64,000 nucleotides of DNA. Origin: Peribacillus sp. ACCC06369. Lineage in GTDB: Bacteria > Bacillota > Bacilli > Bacillales > DSM-1321. The notes under the pieces are model-generated. The model was not told the origin of the DNA, made no database searches, and was given only the letters and a program-made list of their open reading frames with translations. The stretch is from positions 1,798,001 to 1,862,000 of the forward strand of contig NZ_JAUCEN010000002.1 of NCBI RefSeq assembly GCF_030348945.1, given 5' to 3'. Each line of letters begins with the position of its first letter. Position 1 is the stretch's first letter. Below are positions 52,241 to 62,536 of the stretch, one piece after another. Position numbers and translations under genes: made by a program.

Positions 52241-53062
52241 TTATTTAACAGCACCTTTTGTCACACCACTAATAATCCATTTTTGAGCTATGATATAAAC
52301 AAGGACCATAGGGGAGAGTGCCATTAAATAGGAGGCAAATGCTAAGTTATAATTTGTTGTAAACTGTGACTGGAATACATATTGAACAAGCGGCAATGTC
52401 ATCGAATCACGATCACTTAAAATTACAAGTGGTAACATAAAATCATTCCATGCCCACAAACATGTTAAAATTCCGACTGTTGCGTTTATTGGGCTTAATA
52501 ATGGAAAAATAACTTTCCAAAATACTGTCCAAATACTTGCTCCATCTACATAAGCTGCTTCTTCTAATGACTTGGGAATCGAACGTATATAGCCCACATA
52601 AATAAAAATATTAAAAGCCAAACCGTATACAATATACAGAAAGATAAGTCCTGTCATATTATTTAATCCGAATAGGCTAGTTTGCTTTACAACAGGCAAC
52701 ATAATGATCGGAAAAGGTACAAACATCGCACTAACAAAATAGTAATAAAGCAACTTAAAGAATCGTCTATGCATATTCCGTGCAATGGCATAAGCCACCA
52801 TCGAATTTGTCAGTAATGTAAGAGCAACTGTAAAAACTGTAACGATAAAGCTATTTTTAATAGATTGAAAAAAATTCGTCAGGCGAATGGCTTCAGCGAA
52901 GTTTTCCCATCTTAATGTATGAGGCAGAGACAAAAGGGATTTACTCATTTCATCTGGTGACTTGAATGCTGTCACGACTGTTAGGTAGAGGGGAAATAAG
53001 ATAACCAGTGAGCAAAAAATTAGCAGTATGGTTATAGGCCAATTTACTTTTTTACTTTCCAT
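52241..53062 (-). CDS. Sugar ABC transporter permease (MalG type)
   Basis: The 273-aa protein has six membrane helices and the EAA loop EEAAYVDGASIWTVFWKVIFPLL in two parts, which contacts the ATPase. The late WAWNDFMLPLVIL and the C-terminal KWIISGVTKGAVK are typical of the MalG/LacG family. Its ATG overlaps the upstream permease stop by one base, so the two are translationally coupled. Confidence 0.92.
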   Translation of the reverse strand: MESKKVNWPITILLIFCSLVILFPLYLTVVTAFKSPDEMSKSLLSLPHTLRWENFAEAIRLTNFFQSIKNSFIVTVFTVALTLLTNSMVAYAIARNMHRRFFKLLYYYFVSAMFVPFPIIMLPVVKQTSLFGLNNMTGLIFLYIVYGLAFNIFIYVGYIRSIPKSLEEAAYVDGASIWTVFWKVIFPLLSPINATVGILTCLWAWNDFMLPLVILSDRDSMTLPLVQYVFQSQFTTNYNLAFASYLMALSPMVLVYIIAQKWIISGVTKGAVK

Positions 53063-53925
53063 TACATATCCACCTCACGTTTTTGAAGGAATTTAATTTG
53101 CAGGATTGATATAACCACAATTAAAATAAAGTAGATCACAGAATTTGCTGCCTGATAAGCGAACTCCCCCCCTGAGAAGCCCCCTTTATATATCAATACC
53201 GAAATGGCTTCCGTGGATTGACCTGGACCTCCATTTGTCATTGCAATAATATGGTCAAATACCATCAAAAAGTTTTTCATCGCAAGCACCATATTTATGG
53301 TGAAGAAAGATGCAATAAGTGGAAATGTAATGTGTTTAAAACTTTTCCATTTTCCCGCACCATCTAAACTAGCAGCTTCATACAATTCAGTTGGAATCGT
53401 TTGTAATCCTGCTAAATAGAGAATGGTATTAAATGCAACGGCTTGCCATACAGCCACAATCACAATTCCAACCCATGCTAAATCTGGGTTACCAAGAATA
53501 TTTTGTGTTAAAGATGTGATGCCCAACTTTTCAGCAATTTGAGGGATAAAAAATGCAAATAAATAATTAAAGATAAACCCAACGATTAATACGCTTAGAA
53601 TATTCGGCACGAAAAACACAGCTCTAAGTGTATTTTGAAATTTAATCTTTGCATTAAGTCCTATGGCAATTGCCAAACTAATGATATTTACGAGTAAAGT
53701 GGAAACAATGGCAAATTTAAATGTAAAGCCATAGGAAGCCAAAATACGTTGGTCTTGGAATAAATTCACATAGTTTTTTAAGCCAACAAAATTAAAATCC
53801 CCATACCCTTTATAATTTGTAAAACTATAAATCATTCCTTGAAAAACTGGAACTGTATGAAATACAAAAAATATTAAAAATGCTGGAAGCACCATCCAGT
53901 AATAGGCTTTGGATTGTTTAACCAC
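53062..53925 (-). CDS. Sugar ABC transporter permease (MalF type)
   Basis: I place the start at GTG 53925, eight bases after AAGGGGG; the longer frame from 53976 would overlap the binding-protein gene. The 287-aa protein has six helices, the MalF-type opening YYWMVLPAFLIFFVFHTVPV, and the EAA loop LYEAASLDGAGKWKSFKHIT. It pairs with the following MalG-type permease to form the channel. Confidence 0.9.
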   Translation of the reverse strand: MVKQSKAYYWMVLPAFLIFFVFHTVPVFQGMIYSFTNYKGYGDFNFVGLKNYVNLFQDQRILASYGFTFKFAIVSTLLVNIISLAIAIGLNAKIKFQNTLRAVFFVPNILSVLIVGFIFNYLFAFFIPQIAEKLGITSLTQNILGNPDLAWVGIVIVAVWQAVAFNTILYLAGLQTIPTELYEAASLDGAGKWKSFKHITFPLIASFFTINMVLAMKNFLMVFDHIIAMTNGGPGQSTEAISVLIYKGGFSGGEFAYQAANSVIYFILIVVISILQIKFLQKREVDM

Positions 53926-53941
53926 TCGTTTTTCCCCCTTG

Positions 53942-55171
53942 TTATTCTCTCGCTTTGACTTTATTCCACTCATCATCCAGTTTTGAAAGGAACGGTTTGA
54001 CTTCTCCTTTAATTAGAAAATCCTGTACTAAATTGGCTGCTTGCATACTAGCAGGGAAATAGTGTTCCGGAAAACTAGTGATTTTTTGTTGTACAAAATA
54101 AGGGTTTAACTCTTTTAAAGCTTCATCATTTTGTAAAACATTTTTAACTGCAGAAAAACTGTTTTGTTCTTTAATGTAATACTGTGAATTTTCCTTTTCT
54201 AATAAAAAATGAATAAACATTAACGCTTCTTTTTTATGTGGTGTATCTTTTGACATCGTTAATACAGTATCTACACCTGATACGAGTTTGTTTTGAGATG
54301 AATCATTGGATGCAGGTAAGGGAAAGGAACCGAGTTTTATATTTGGGTTAATTGCTTTAATTGATGAGATTGCCCAGCTTCCTTGGATATACATAACTGA
54401 TTCACCATTTGCAAACGCCCGATTGCCTGCATTATAGTCACGGCCAAAATTATCCTTATGACCATAATCGAGCAATGTAAGCATTTTTACTAAAGTTTCC
54501 TTGTAATGCTCTGTAAAAGTTGTTTTATTGGAATTGCGATCCTGGATAAAGTTGTCACCTTGCAAGTTTCCTGCTAATGCATTAAATGAGACCATTGCAG
54601 TCCAAGCATCTTTATACGTAAAATAAAAAGGTAATTCTCCTTGTTTTTGAATCCGTTTTGAAACGTTAATTAGCTCATCCCATGTTTTGGGAACTTGTAA
54701 CCCTAACTCTTTAAATTTATCCTTGTTATATAAAAGCATATTTGCATTCGTCGCAAAGGGAATTCCATTATCCTCATTATTCGTTCTACCTAATAAATTA
54801 AGCATATTAACATAGTCTGGTATAACTTTATTGATGGCTGAATCCCTTGAAAAATCATGAAATAATCCTTCTTCTGCAATATCGCCATACGTAGCATTGC
54901 CTCCGATCGCTAAAAGGTCTGGTACATCTTCTTTCACCAATCTCGTCCGTAATACCGTCTCGGAATCAGGAACGTTATTCTGTTCAATATCAATATTGGG
55001 GTGCAATTTTTCAAACCTTTCAATTAAATGATCAAATGTCGCAACAGCTTCCGGCTTATTTTGAAAAAATTCAATATGGATTTTTTCATCAGCTGTTGTT
55101 TGATTAGTACATCCTGTAAGTAAACTGGCTATAAATGCTGTAGTACAGAGGTAACGCCACTTATTCTTCAT
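53942..55171 (-). CDS. Sugar ABC transporter substrate-binding lipoprotein
   Basis: The 409-aa protein has a lipoprotein signal with lipobox LLTGC (Cys21). It matches the family-1 sugar-binding fold: IHIEFFQNKPEAVATFDHLI, FATNANMLLYNKDKFKELGL, and FANGESVMYIQGSWAISSI. It captures the sugar on the outer face. It is the first gene of the minus-strand operon and has two LacI-type operators just upstream. Confidence 0.92.
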   Translation of the reverse strand: MKNKWRYLCTTAFIASLLTGCTNQTTADEKIHIEFFQNKPEAVATFDHLIERFEKLHPNIDIEQNNVPDSETVLRTRLVKEDVPDLLAIGGNATYGDIAEEGLFHDFSRDSAINKVIPDYVNMLNLLGRTNNEDNGIPFATNANMLLYNKDKFKELGLQVPKTWDELINVSKRIQKQGELPFYFTYKDAWTAMVSFNALAGNLQGDNFIQDRNSNKTTFTEHYKETLVKMLTLLDYGHKDNFGRDYNAGNRAFANGESVMYIQGSWAISSIKAINPNIKLGSFPLPASNDSSQNKLVSGVDTVLTMSKDTPHKKEALMFIHFLLEKENSQYYIKEQNSFSAVKNVLQNDEALKELNPYFVQQKITSFPEHYFPASMQAANLVQDFLIKGEVKPFLSKLDDEWNKVKARE

Positions 55172-55213
55172 ATACGTATCTCCCGTCTGAAAATTTCGTC
55201 TATTTTATGCATA

Positions 55214-55262
55214 AGTAAACGTTTACTCTAATGGAATCATCAATGATAGTAAACGTTTACGT
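55214..55262 (-). promoter_or_regulatory. Two LacI-family operators upstream of the transporter operon
   Basis: AGTAAACGTTTACT at 55214-55227 is a perfect 14-bp palindrome. AGTAAACGTTTACG at 55248-55261 differs in one end base. The centres are 34 bp apart, about three helical turns, which would allow cooperative binding. Confidence 0.8.
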
Positions 55263-55320
55263 AAGGCCTTTTATAATTGGAGTGATAATAGTGTAATCAC
55301 CCCAACTTGTAACATAACCT

Positions 55321-56313
55321 TTATTCGCTATATGAATGGACTGTATCACGCTCAGCAATATGATGAGGATAAAGCTGGTTTATTTTTAAAGATGGATCCA
55401 ATAAAAGTTGAATGGAATCTTTACCCATCTTATATAAGGGCTGCGCTACCGTCGTAAGTGGGGGAATGGCCTTCTCAGCTGTAGCTGTATTATCGTATCC
55501 TATAATGGATATACTTTCCGGTACTCTAATTCCTTTTTTATATAAAAGTGATAAGGCTCCTACAGCCATTTCATCGCTTGCACAAAATACAGCTCTTACT
55601 TTTGGGTAACTTTTCAATAAATCGTCCATCCCCTTAATACCACTCTTGAAAGAAAAATCTCCATACGTGATCATTTCATTGGTCACTGTTATTCCCACGT
55701 GATTTAATGCGTCTGTAAAGCCTTTTACACGTGGAGTTGTCGAAATGATATCGCTTTTTGTTCCTGCAATCATTCCAATATGTGAATGCCCTTTTTCTAC
55801 TAAATAGGTCGTGGCATCGTAAGCAGCTTGATAATCATCTACTTTAATAAAGGGAAGGGGATAGTCTGATTGTGTTGCCACTAATACAACCGGTACATTG
55901 TTTGTTTCAATCGCTTTATAGTAATCTAGCGTGATAAATTCACTGACGATAATAATTCCATCCACCCGTTTTTCATACAATGCCTGCAAGTAGTTGATCG
56001 TTCGTTTACCATCATGATTGGTTTTACATATCATTACACTGTAACCAAACTCATGAGCTTGTTCCTCAATTCCGGCTAAAACCTCACTTGCAAATAAATC
56101 AGAAACATTGGGAACAAGTACACCTATCGTTTTTGTTTTGCGATTAATTAAACCTCTTGCAACGGCATTAGGTTGATAACCAAGTTCTTTGATTACCTTT
56201 TTTACTCGTTGTTGTGTTTCATCCGAGTAGCCAGGCAAATTATTTAAAATACGAGAAACAGTCGCAACGGATACATTTGCTTGCTTTGCTACATCTTTAA
56301 TGGTAATCGACAT
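55321..56313 (-). CDS. LacI family regulator of the sugar locus
   Basis: The 330-aa protein has the LacI helix-turn-helix (TIKDVAKQANVSVATVSRIL) and hinge (YQPNAVARGLINRKTKTIGV). A periplasmic-binding-type ligand domain follows (KVDDYQAAYDATTYLVEKGH, AVFCASDEMAVGALSLLYKK). It lies between the two divergent arms and has a copy of its operator 15 bp before the start, suggesting self-control. A decayed second copy lies at about 57300 in the opposite direction. It most likely represses in the absence of the sugar. Confidence 0.92.
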   Translation of the reverse strand: MSITIKDVAKQANVSVATVSRILNNLPGYSDETQQRVKKVIKELGYQPNAVARGLINRKTKTIGVLVPNVSDLFASEVLAGIEEQAHEFGYSVMICKTNHDGKRTINYLQALYEKRVDGIIIVSEFITLDYYKAIETNNVPVVLVATQSDYPLPFIKVDDYQAAYDATTYLVEKGHSHIGMIAGTKSDIISTTPRVKGFTDALNHVGITVTNEMITYGDFSFKSGIKGMDDLLKSYPKVRAVFCASDEMAVGALSLLYKKGIRVPESISIIGYDNTATAEKAIPPLTTVAQPLYKMGKDSIQLLLDPSLKINQLYPHHIAERDTVHSYSE

Positions 56314-56328
56314 GTTTCACCAACTTTC

Positions 56329-56344
56329 TACGTAAACGTTTTCT
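56329..56344 (-). promoter_or_regulatory. LacI-type operator before the regulator gene
   Basis: TACGTAAACGTTTTCT contains the GTAAACGTTT core with one mismatched half. It lies directly upstream of the regulator start and matches the site before the decayed copy. Confidence 0.7.
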
Positions 56345-57278
56345 AAAAAACCTTAACATATAAATAAAGCGTTTTCAATACAATTTATTTCAAAATTTGA
56401 ATATTCTAACTTTCGTCAAACGACTTGTTTCATATGTAAACATTTAATCCGTTAATTTCACGATTATGTGAATGAAAAATATATGAAGCATATATTTTGA
56501 AAAAAGGGTTAATAGAGGTGGATGTAGATGTAAATGAAGGTTTTCGAAAACAAATGCCCCAGATAGAAAACGAAAACATAATATGATGTGATGTTACACA
56601 CATACACAATGATAAATATACAGTTGCAAATAGTTGGAGTGAAGAGAGGTTAACATAAGCGAAATCAAAAAAACATTCACAGAAAACCGAAATTACCAAC
56701 ACAAAATAGGCGACTATTTCTGCCATCTTAGGGGAGAGAAAAAGACTCGTTGGAGATGGGAAATGAAAGAAATCATAGGAAGCACAGCCTATAAAAAGAA
56801 GAGTCTCCAGGATAGAAGATGTGTCTTTAGAAAGCCGAAGTTCGTGGATAAAAGTAAGCGAAACTTCCGAAAGTTCACGTGAGATAGTTAAAAGATTGCT
56901 AATGCTAATTGTACAGGTAAAACAACATTCTTTCAGCTAACGGGCGCGGGTTTTATTCAAGAAGGAAGAAGCATAGTTTATCCGGACTGATCATCAATCG
57001 AATAAAAAATTTTCACCTTTGAATCTAAGCCCCAGATAAGTCATTCTATCCTTTGATTTGAAGTAGCTATTTGTGCAAGAATAGTTCCCTTTTTTATAGT
57101 AATTTTTCTGTCTGTACATGCTTTTCAAGCTTAGACACTCATTTTCCATAAACACTATACAAATATACCCATAAAGGGGTGATACCACTTTTTTTTGCAG
57201 TAACAGAATATCTTATAAAATTCAAAAATATCTGAAAAATCGTTGAAAAGGTTTTACACATGTGCTAGTGTGTTTTTA
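56345..57278. other. Gene-poor spacer between the intact and decayed regulators
   Basis: Short frames exist on both strands (for example SEIKKTFTENRNYQHKIGDY without a start at about 56660), but none has both start and ribosome binding site. The spacer lies between inverted copies of the regulator 5' region. Confidence 0.35.
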
Positions 57279-57294
57279 GGAAAACGTTTACGTA
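57279..57294 (+). promoter_or_regulatory. LacI-type operator before the decayed regulator
   Basis: GGAAAACGTTTACGTA matches the reverse of the site at 56329-56344 in all but one or two bases. The next 12 bases (GAAAGTTGGTGG) also match the intact gene's upstream DNA. Confidence 0.7.
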
Positions 57295-57300
57295 GAAAGT

Positions 57301-57703
57301 TGGTGGAAATTACAATTATTGATGCAGCAAAGAAAGCCAGTTTTATCTGTTTCTGGCATTCAGAAAAGTGATTGACGAGATTGGTTATCAGGCTAAGGCT
57401 GTTGTACTAGATATATTGCTTACTGGTTCACAAATTATCGAAACAATTAACAAGTGAAGTTTTAACAGGAATTGATGTTGGGATGATTTCCGGAACAAAA
57501 GGAGATGTCATTTCGACAATTCCTCGTGTAAATGGATTTAAGGACGCTATAAATGATGTTGGTGTTACGGTAACCATTCAAATGAGTACATATGGGTATT
57601 ATGGACTTCAACGTGGAATAGAAAGGGTGGTTCAAGTTTGGACTATCCAACATTTACAGCCGTATTCTGTTCAAGTGATGTAATGGCTGTTCCACAACTC
57701 ACG
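57301..57703 (+). pseudogene. Decayed copy of the LacI regulator
   Basis: Pieces match the intact regulator in order: TIIDAAKKA for the helix-turn-helix, VIDEIGYQAKAVV for the hinge, then IGMISGTKGDVISTIPRVNG, FKDAINDVGVTVTIQMSTYG and FTAVFCSSDVMAV in another frame. The start codon is gone, and much of the middle and end is deleted. The copy faces the intact gene head to head. Confidence 0.85.
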
Positions 57704-57749
57704 GGCATTGACAGCCGTTATCCGCTATGAGGAAGACTACAGTACCATT

Positions 57750-57767
57750 AACGTAAACGTTTACGTT
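57750..57767 (+). promoter_or_regulatory. LacI-type operator upstream of thuA
   Basis: AACGTAAACGTTTACGTT is a perfect 18-bp palindrome, the best site of the five. It lies 175 bp before the thuA start. Confidence 0.8.
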
Positions 57768-57942
57768 GTTTTTAACGACTTAATTCAGTGCAGTCCATAG
57801 AGTGATAGGTTGGCAGGCAGACCTCTAAAGCAAATAGATTAGAAAGCGGTTGGGCAGTCAAATCGACAGCTTATGTATTGTGAAGTTGGAGATTTACGGA
57901 TAATAATTTCAATACATCAAATCAAAATGAGAGGGAGTATTT

Positions 57943-58671
57943 ATGATGGTAAAAGTAACTGTATGGAATGAAAATCGACATGAACAAAAAAATCCAGTTG
58001 TAAGAGAAGTCTACCCTGAAGGTATTCATGGTGCTATTGCAGCATTTTTAAAAGAAAGCGGATTTGATGCAAAAACAGCTACATTGGATGATCCCGAACA
58101 CGGTTTAACAGATGCTGTATTAGAAGAAACAGATGTGCTGATTTGGTGGGGGCATTTAGCTCACGATGAAGTAGACGATGTAATTGTTAAAAAGGTAAAG
58201 CAGCGTGTATTAGATGGAATGGGCTTAATCGTATTGCATTCAGGCCATTTCTCCAAAATTTTCAAAACATTAATGGGTACAAGTTGTGATTTAAAATGGC
58301 GCGAAGCAGATGAAAAAGAGCGTCTTTGGGTAACAGATCCTAGTCATCCGATTACTGAAGGTATTTCAGAATATATCGAGCTAGAACGCGAAGAAATGTA
58401 CGGGGAACATTTTGATATCCCGGCTCCAGACGAATTAGTCTTTACGAGTTGGTTCGAAGGTGGGGAAGTTTTCCGCAGTGGTTGCACATATAAACGAGGC
58501 AATGGAAAAGTCTTTTATTTTAGACCAGGCCATGAAACGTATCCAACATATCACAATAAAGATATTCAACGTGTCATTATAAATGGCGTGAAATGGGCAC
58601 ACCCAGTTGACAGAAAACGTCCTATATACGGAAATGCAACACCACTGGAACGAATTGCAGTGAAAAATTAA
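57943..58671 (+). CDS. thuA: ThuA domain protein
   Basis: The 242-aa protein has the ThuA flavodoxin-like fold: [33 protein letters not shown], then [20 protein letters not shown] and [20 protein letters not shown]. In rhizobia ThuA acts with the dehydrogenase ThuB in trehalose and related disaccharide use through 3-keto sugars. AGAGGGAG precedes the ATG. It heads the plus-strand operon and has the best operator upstream. The exact reaction remains uncertain. Confidence 0.9.
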   Translation: MMVKVTVWNENRHEQKNPVVREVYPEGIHGAIAAFLKESGFDAKTATLDDPEHGLTDAVLEETDVLIWWGHLAHDEVDDVIVKKVKQRVLDGMGLIVLHSGHFSKIFKTLMGTSCDLKWREADEKERLWVTDPSHPITEGISEYIELEREEMYGEHFDIPAPDELVFTSWFEGGEVFRSGCTYKRGNGKVFYFRPGHETYPTYHNKDIQRVIINGVKWAHPVDRKRPIYGNATPLERIAVKN

Positions 58672-58694
58672 GGATATTAAAGGGGAAACTGATT

Positions 58695-59747
58695 ATGAAA
58701 ACAGTAAAAGTAGGGATTATAGGTTGTGGAAGTATCGCTCAACTTCGTCATTTACCAGAATATAAAATGAATAAAGAAGTAGAGATTGTAGCAGTTTGTG
58801 ATATAAATGAACAGCGCGCCATTGAAATTTCCAAGCAGTATGGTGCAAAAGTATATAAAAATTATGAAGAATTACTCGCAAGCAAAACGGTAGATGCAGT
58901 GAGTGTTTGTACACCAAATTATTTGCATGCGCCCATATCAATCGCAGCTTTAAACAAAGGCGTTCATGTATTGTGTGAAAAACCAATGGCTACGTCAAAA
59001 GAAGAAGCTCAGGCTATGATTCAAGCAGCAAAAGAAAGTGGCAAAAAACTTATGATCGGTCACAATCAACGCTTCGTTTCATCCCATCAAAAAGCACGTC
59101 AGCTTATTGAATGTGGTGAAATTGGAAGAATATATAGCTTCCGTACCGCATTTGGTCATGGAGGACCTGAGCAATGGAGTGTTGACGGTAAAGAGAGTTG
59201 GTTCTTTAAAAAGAATGAAGCGTTTATTGGAGCCATGGGAGATTTAGGTGTGCATAAAACAGATTTACTTCGTTACATTCTTGGTGAAGAAATCGTTGAA
59301 GTAGGTGCATTTGTGCAAACGAACGCTAAAGATTTTGCTAATGTCGATGACAACGCAGTATGTGTGTTAAAAACAGAAAGTGGAATTATTGGAACGCTCG
59401 CATCTAGTTGGGCGTACGTGGGTCAAGAAGATAACTCCACGATTATTTACGGTGAGAAAGGAATTCTTCGTTTAGAAGATCATCCAACGTATTCCTTAAT
59501 CGTTCAATACGCATCAGGTGAGGTTGCAAATTATGAGCTTGGCAAAATTCAATCAAACGATGAGGGCGGCCAAGACAACTCACATGTGATTGAACAATTC
59601 GTAAATGCTATCGTAGAGGATAAAGAGCCAGCCGTTTCAGGAGAGGAAGGGGCAAAATCTCTATCTGTTATTCTAGCCGCTATTGAATCTCATGAAACCA
59701 AACAAATTGTAAGTACCTTTTTAGCGATAAAAGAGCCAGCAGTTTAA
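58695..59747 (+). CDS. Gfo/Idh/MocA family dehydrogenase (ThuB-like)
   Basis: The 350-aa protein has the N-terminal Rossmann motif GIIGCGSIAQLRH, the conserved EKP (HVLCEKPMATSKEEA), and the catalytic-region GDLGVHKTDLLRYILGEE. It probably oxidises a glucoside at C3 with NAD(P), as ThuB and YcjS-type enzymes do. It lies 23 bp after thuA and is followed by the epimerase, so all three belong to one operon. Confidence 0.9.
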   Translation: MKTVKVGIIGCGSIAQLRHLPEYKMNKEVEIVAVCDINEQRAIEISKQYGAKVYKNYEELLASKTVDAVSVCTPNYLHAPISIAALNKGVHVLCEKPMATSKEEAQAMIQAAKESGKKLMIGHNQRFVSSHQKARQLIECGEIGRIYSFRTAFGHGGPEQWSVDGKESWFFKKNEAFIGAMGDLGVHKTDLLRYILGEEIVEVGAFVQTNAKDFANVDDNAVCVLKTESGIIGTLASSWAYVGQEDNSTIIYGEKGILRLEDHPTYSLIVQYASGEVANYELGKIQSNDEGGQDNSHVIEQFVNAIVEDKEPAVSGEEGAKSLSVILAAIESHETKQIVSTFLAIKEPAV

Positions 59748-59809
59748 AATCTGCTTTATAAAAATATCTTACCATATTAAGAATTTGGGACCTATAGGAG
59801 GAAAACAAC

Positions 59810-60778
59810 GTGAAATTGGGTGTATTTACTGTTCTATTTGCAAACTATTCATTTGAAGACATGCTAGATAAAGTGCAAACAGCTGGGTTACATACCGTGG
59901 AAATTGGGACAGGCTGCTATCCAGGAAACCATCATTGCCCGTTAGATGAATTATTAGAAGATGCGAATGCGAGAGAAAGCTATAAAAAGAAAGTAGCGGA
60001 TCGTGGATTGACGATTAGTGCATTTAGTTGTCACGGAAATCCTATCTCACCAGAAGAAGGGTTTGCAAAAGAATCCAATGAAACCTTACGTAAAACGATT
60101 AAGCTGGCCTCTTTACTTGATGTACCTGTTGTCAACTGCTTTTCAGGAACAGCTGGTGATCACGAGGGGGCTAAATACCCAAACTGGCCGGTTACTCCAT
60201 GGCCAAATGAATATGGTGAGATCTTAACTTGGCAATGGGAACAAAAGCTCATTCCTTATTGGAAAGAGGTAGGAGAGTATGCAAAAGAGAATAACGTGAA
60301 AATCGGATTAGAATTGCACGGAGGATTTTTAGTTCATACACCTTATACCTTGTTAAAACTTCGAGAACAAACATGTGATGCAATTGGAGCGAATTTAGAT
60401 CCAAGTCACTTATGGTGGCAAGGAATTGATCCAGTGGCAGCCATTAAGATTTTAGCCAAAGAAAATGCCATTCATCATTTTCATGCCAAAGATACTTATT
60501 TAGATCAAGAAAATATTAATATGTTTGGGTTAACCGATATGCAACCATATGGAGAAGTTCGCTCGCGGGCATGGACGTTCCGTTCAGTTGGTTGTGGACA
60601 TAGTTTAAAAGAATGGTCAGATATGATGAGTGCACTACGCACATACGGGTATGATTATGTGGTAAGTATCGAGCATGAAGATGCGATCATGTCTATTGAT
60701 GAGGGATTCGAACGTGCAGTGACAAACTTACAAACGGTTTTAATTGAGGAATCACCTTCACAGATGTGGTGGGCATAA
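59810..60778 (+). CDS. Sugar phosphate isomerase/epimerase family protein
   Basis: GTG 59810 follows AGGAGG. The 322-aa TIM-barrel protein shows the metal-ligand pattern of the IolE/xylose-isomerase-like family: IGLELHGGFLVHTPYT, ANLDPSHLWWQGID, IHHFHAKDTYLD and VVSIEHEDAIMS. In the E. coli YcjQRS set and related loci such enzymes work on 3-keto sugars. The same role is inferred here from its neighbours. Confidence 0.88.
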   Translation: MKLGVFTVLFANYSFEDMLDKVQTAGLHTVEIGTGCYPGNHHCPLDELLEDANARESYKKKVADRGLTISAFSCHGNPISPEEGFAKESNETLRKTIKLASLLDVPVVNCFSGTAGDHEGAKYPNWPVTPWPNEYGEILTWQWEQKLIPYWKEVGEYAKENNVKIGLELHGGFLVHTPYTLLKLREQTCDAIGANLDPSHLWWQGIDPVAAIKILAKENAIHHFHAKDTYLDQENINMFGLTDMQPYGEVRSRAWTFRSVGCGHSLKEWSDMMSALRTYGYDYVVSIEHEDAIMSIDEGFERAVTNLQTVLIEESPSQMWWA

Positions 60779-60912
60779 CAAGTTAATTTTATTGAAAGAT
60801 CGTTGTGGTATGAATCTACTTGATCCATATCACAATATTTTTTCAAAATCAAATTATCATAAAATTCTAGTCTATTACAAATTAAAAAATCTGATTCAAG
60901 AAGGAGAAAACA

Positions 60913-62052
60913 ATGGCCGAGTTAAGTTTAAATCATATTTATAAAATCTACGATAAAAACGTAACAGCAGTGAAAGATTTTAACCTTCAGATTGAAGATA
61001 AAGAATTTATTGTCTTTGTTGGTCCATCTGGTTGTGGTAAGTCAACTACTCTTCGCATGATTGCAGGACTTGAAGAGATTTCAAAAGGCGATTTTTTTAT
61101 CGATGGTAAACGTGTCAACGACGTGGCACCAAAAGACCGAGATATTGCAATGGTCTTCCAAAACTATGCTTTATATCCCCATATGAGCGTCTATGACAAT
61201 ATGGCATTCGGTCTGAAATTACGTAAATTCGCGAAAGAGGAAATTGATCGTCGTGTACAAGAGGCTGCCCATATCCTTGGTCTAGAGCAATACTTACAGC
61301 GTAAACCAAAGGCCCTTTCGGGTGGGCAACGTCAACGTGTTGCTTTAGGTCGTGCAATCGTTCGTGATGCAAAAGTATTTTTAATGGATGAACCTTTGTC
61401 CAATTTGGATGCAAAACTGCGTGTCCAAATGCGTTCTGAAATTGCTAAACTACATCAACGCTTACAAACCACCACAATTTATGTAACGCATGATCAAACA
61501 GAAGCGATGACCATGGCAACTCGTCTTGTTGTTATGAAAGATGGAATTGTTCAACAAGTTGGTGCACCAAAAGAAGTATATGACGAACCTGCAAATGTAT
61601 TTGTTGGCGGGTTCATTGGTTCTCCTGCGATGAACTTCTTTACTGGTACCTTAAAAGAGGGTATCTTCCATATCGGACCGGTACGTATTGAGGTGCCAGA
61701 GGGAAAAATGAAAGGATTACGTGAGCAAGGATATATAGGTGAACAAATAATTTTAGGTGTACGTCCAGAAGATTTTCATGATGAGCTGATTTTCGTTGAT
61801 GCCTCACCGAATACAACAATAAATATTAAAGTGGAAGTGGCAGAATTAATGGGTGCTGAAATAATGGTTTATTCACAAATTAATGATCAGAACTTTGTTT
61901 CGCGCGTGGATGCTCGTACAGAAGTGAAAGCAGGTCAACAAATGAAATTAGCTATAGACATGAACAAGGTACACTTCTTTGATAGTAAAACGGAGACTCG
62001 TATTCCACTTCCTATGAAAACACATAAAAGAAGAGGAGCTGGTGTCTTATAA
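60913..62052 (+). CDS. Sugar ABC transporter ATPase (MsmX/UgpC type)
   Basis: The 379-aa protein has Walker A GPSGCGKST (38-46), the Q-loop FQNYALYPHM, signature LSGGQRQRVALGRAIVRD, Walker B FLMDEPLSNLD and the His loop YVTHDQTEA. The C-terminal TOBE region is present (ILGVRPEDFHDELIF). It probably energises the permease pair encoded on the opposite arm, and may serve other sugar importers as MsmX does. GAAGGAG precedes the ATG. Confidence 0.93.
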   Translation: MAELSLNHIYKIYDKNVTAVKDFNLQIEDKEFIVFVGPSGCGKSTTLRMIAGLEEISKGDFFIDGKRVNDVAPKDRDIAMVFQNYALYPHMSVYDNMAFGLKLRKFAKEEIDRRVQEAAHILGLEQYLQRKPKALSGGQRQRVALGRAIVRDAKVFLMDEPLSNLDAKLRVQMRSEIAKLHQRLQTTTIYVTHDQTEAMTMATRLVVMKDGIVQQVGAPKEVYDEPANVFVGGFIGSPAMNFFTGTLKEGIFHIGPVRIEVPEGKMKGLREQGYIGEQIILGVRPEDFHDELIFVDASPNTTINIKVEVAELMGAEIMVYSQINDQNFVSRVDARTEVKAGQQMKLAIDMNKVHFFDSKTETRIPLPMKTHKRRGAGVL

Positions 62053-62133
62053 CAGATGTATGAACTACGAGAAATAAGTTTTTTAATTTCAATTAAAAAT
62101 ATAGATAAATTAGTAAGGGTAGAGTGAGGATTA

Positions 62134-62393
62134 ATGGTAGAAAAAAATTGACGTACTTCTTCGTCATGGACTCCAATCTCGATCTGGTGCTGAAATTTGT
62201 AGGAAAAGCAATATCTTTTAACAGTGACATTAATATTGTGAAAAAGGAAAAAAGGTAGTTGAGAAAAGTAATATCGGGGGAATGGCCCTGACAGTTAGAC
62301 ATAGCAAAGGAGTTTAAATTTAATGCAGATGGAGACGATGAACAAAGGGCTATCGTAGCTCTAGAAAAATTTCTATTGAACAAGGAAAGATAG
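62134..62393 (+). pseudogene. Decayed HPr/Crh-type phosphocarrier gene
   Basis: From ATG 62134 (MVEKN, then frameshifts) the pieces GLQSRSGAEIC, FNSDINIVKKEKR and EFKFNADGDDEQRAIVALEK line up with HPr/Crh: the phosphorylation-site loop, the Ser46 region and the C-terminal helix. The segment after GLQ corresponds to the family's GLQARPA, but the active-site His region lies in the disrupted part. Several stops are present. It is probably a relic of a Crh-like regulator of carbon metabolism. Confidence 0.7.
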
Positions 62394-62536
62394 GAGTTAA
62401 ACTTCTTAATTACTATATAAAAAAGTAAAGCTGTATAGTCGATAGCTAGTACAAGATTAACGAATTTAATCTTAACTTGCCGTAAGGTTAAGGCATACAG
62501 TTCCTTGCCAACTTGAATGAAAAAGGGTGAGTATTG

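Noticed and set aside
56994..57188. 64-aa minus-strand ORF in the regulator spacer
   Set aside because: No convincing ribosome binding site and low-complexity composition.
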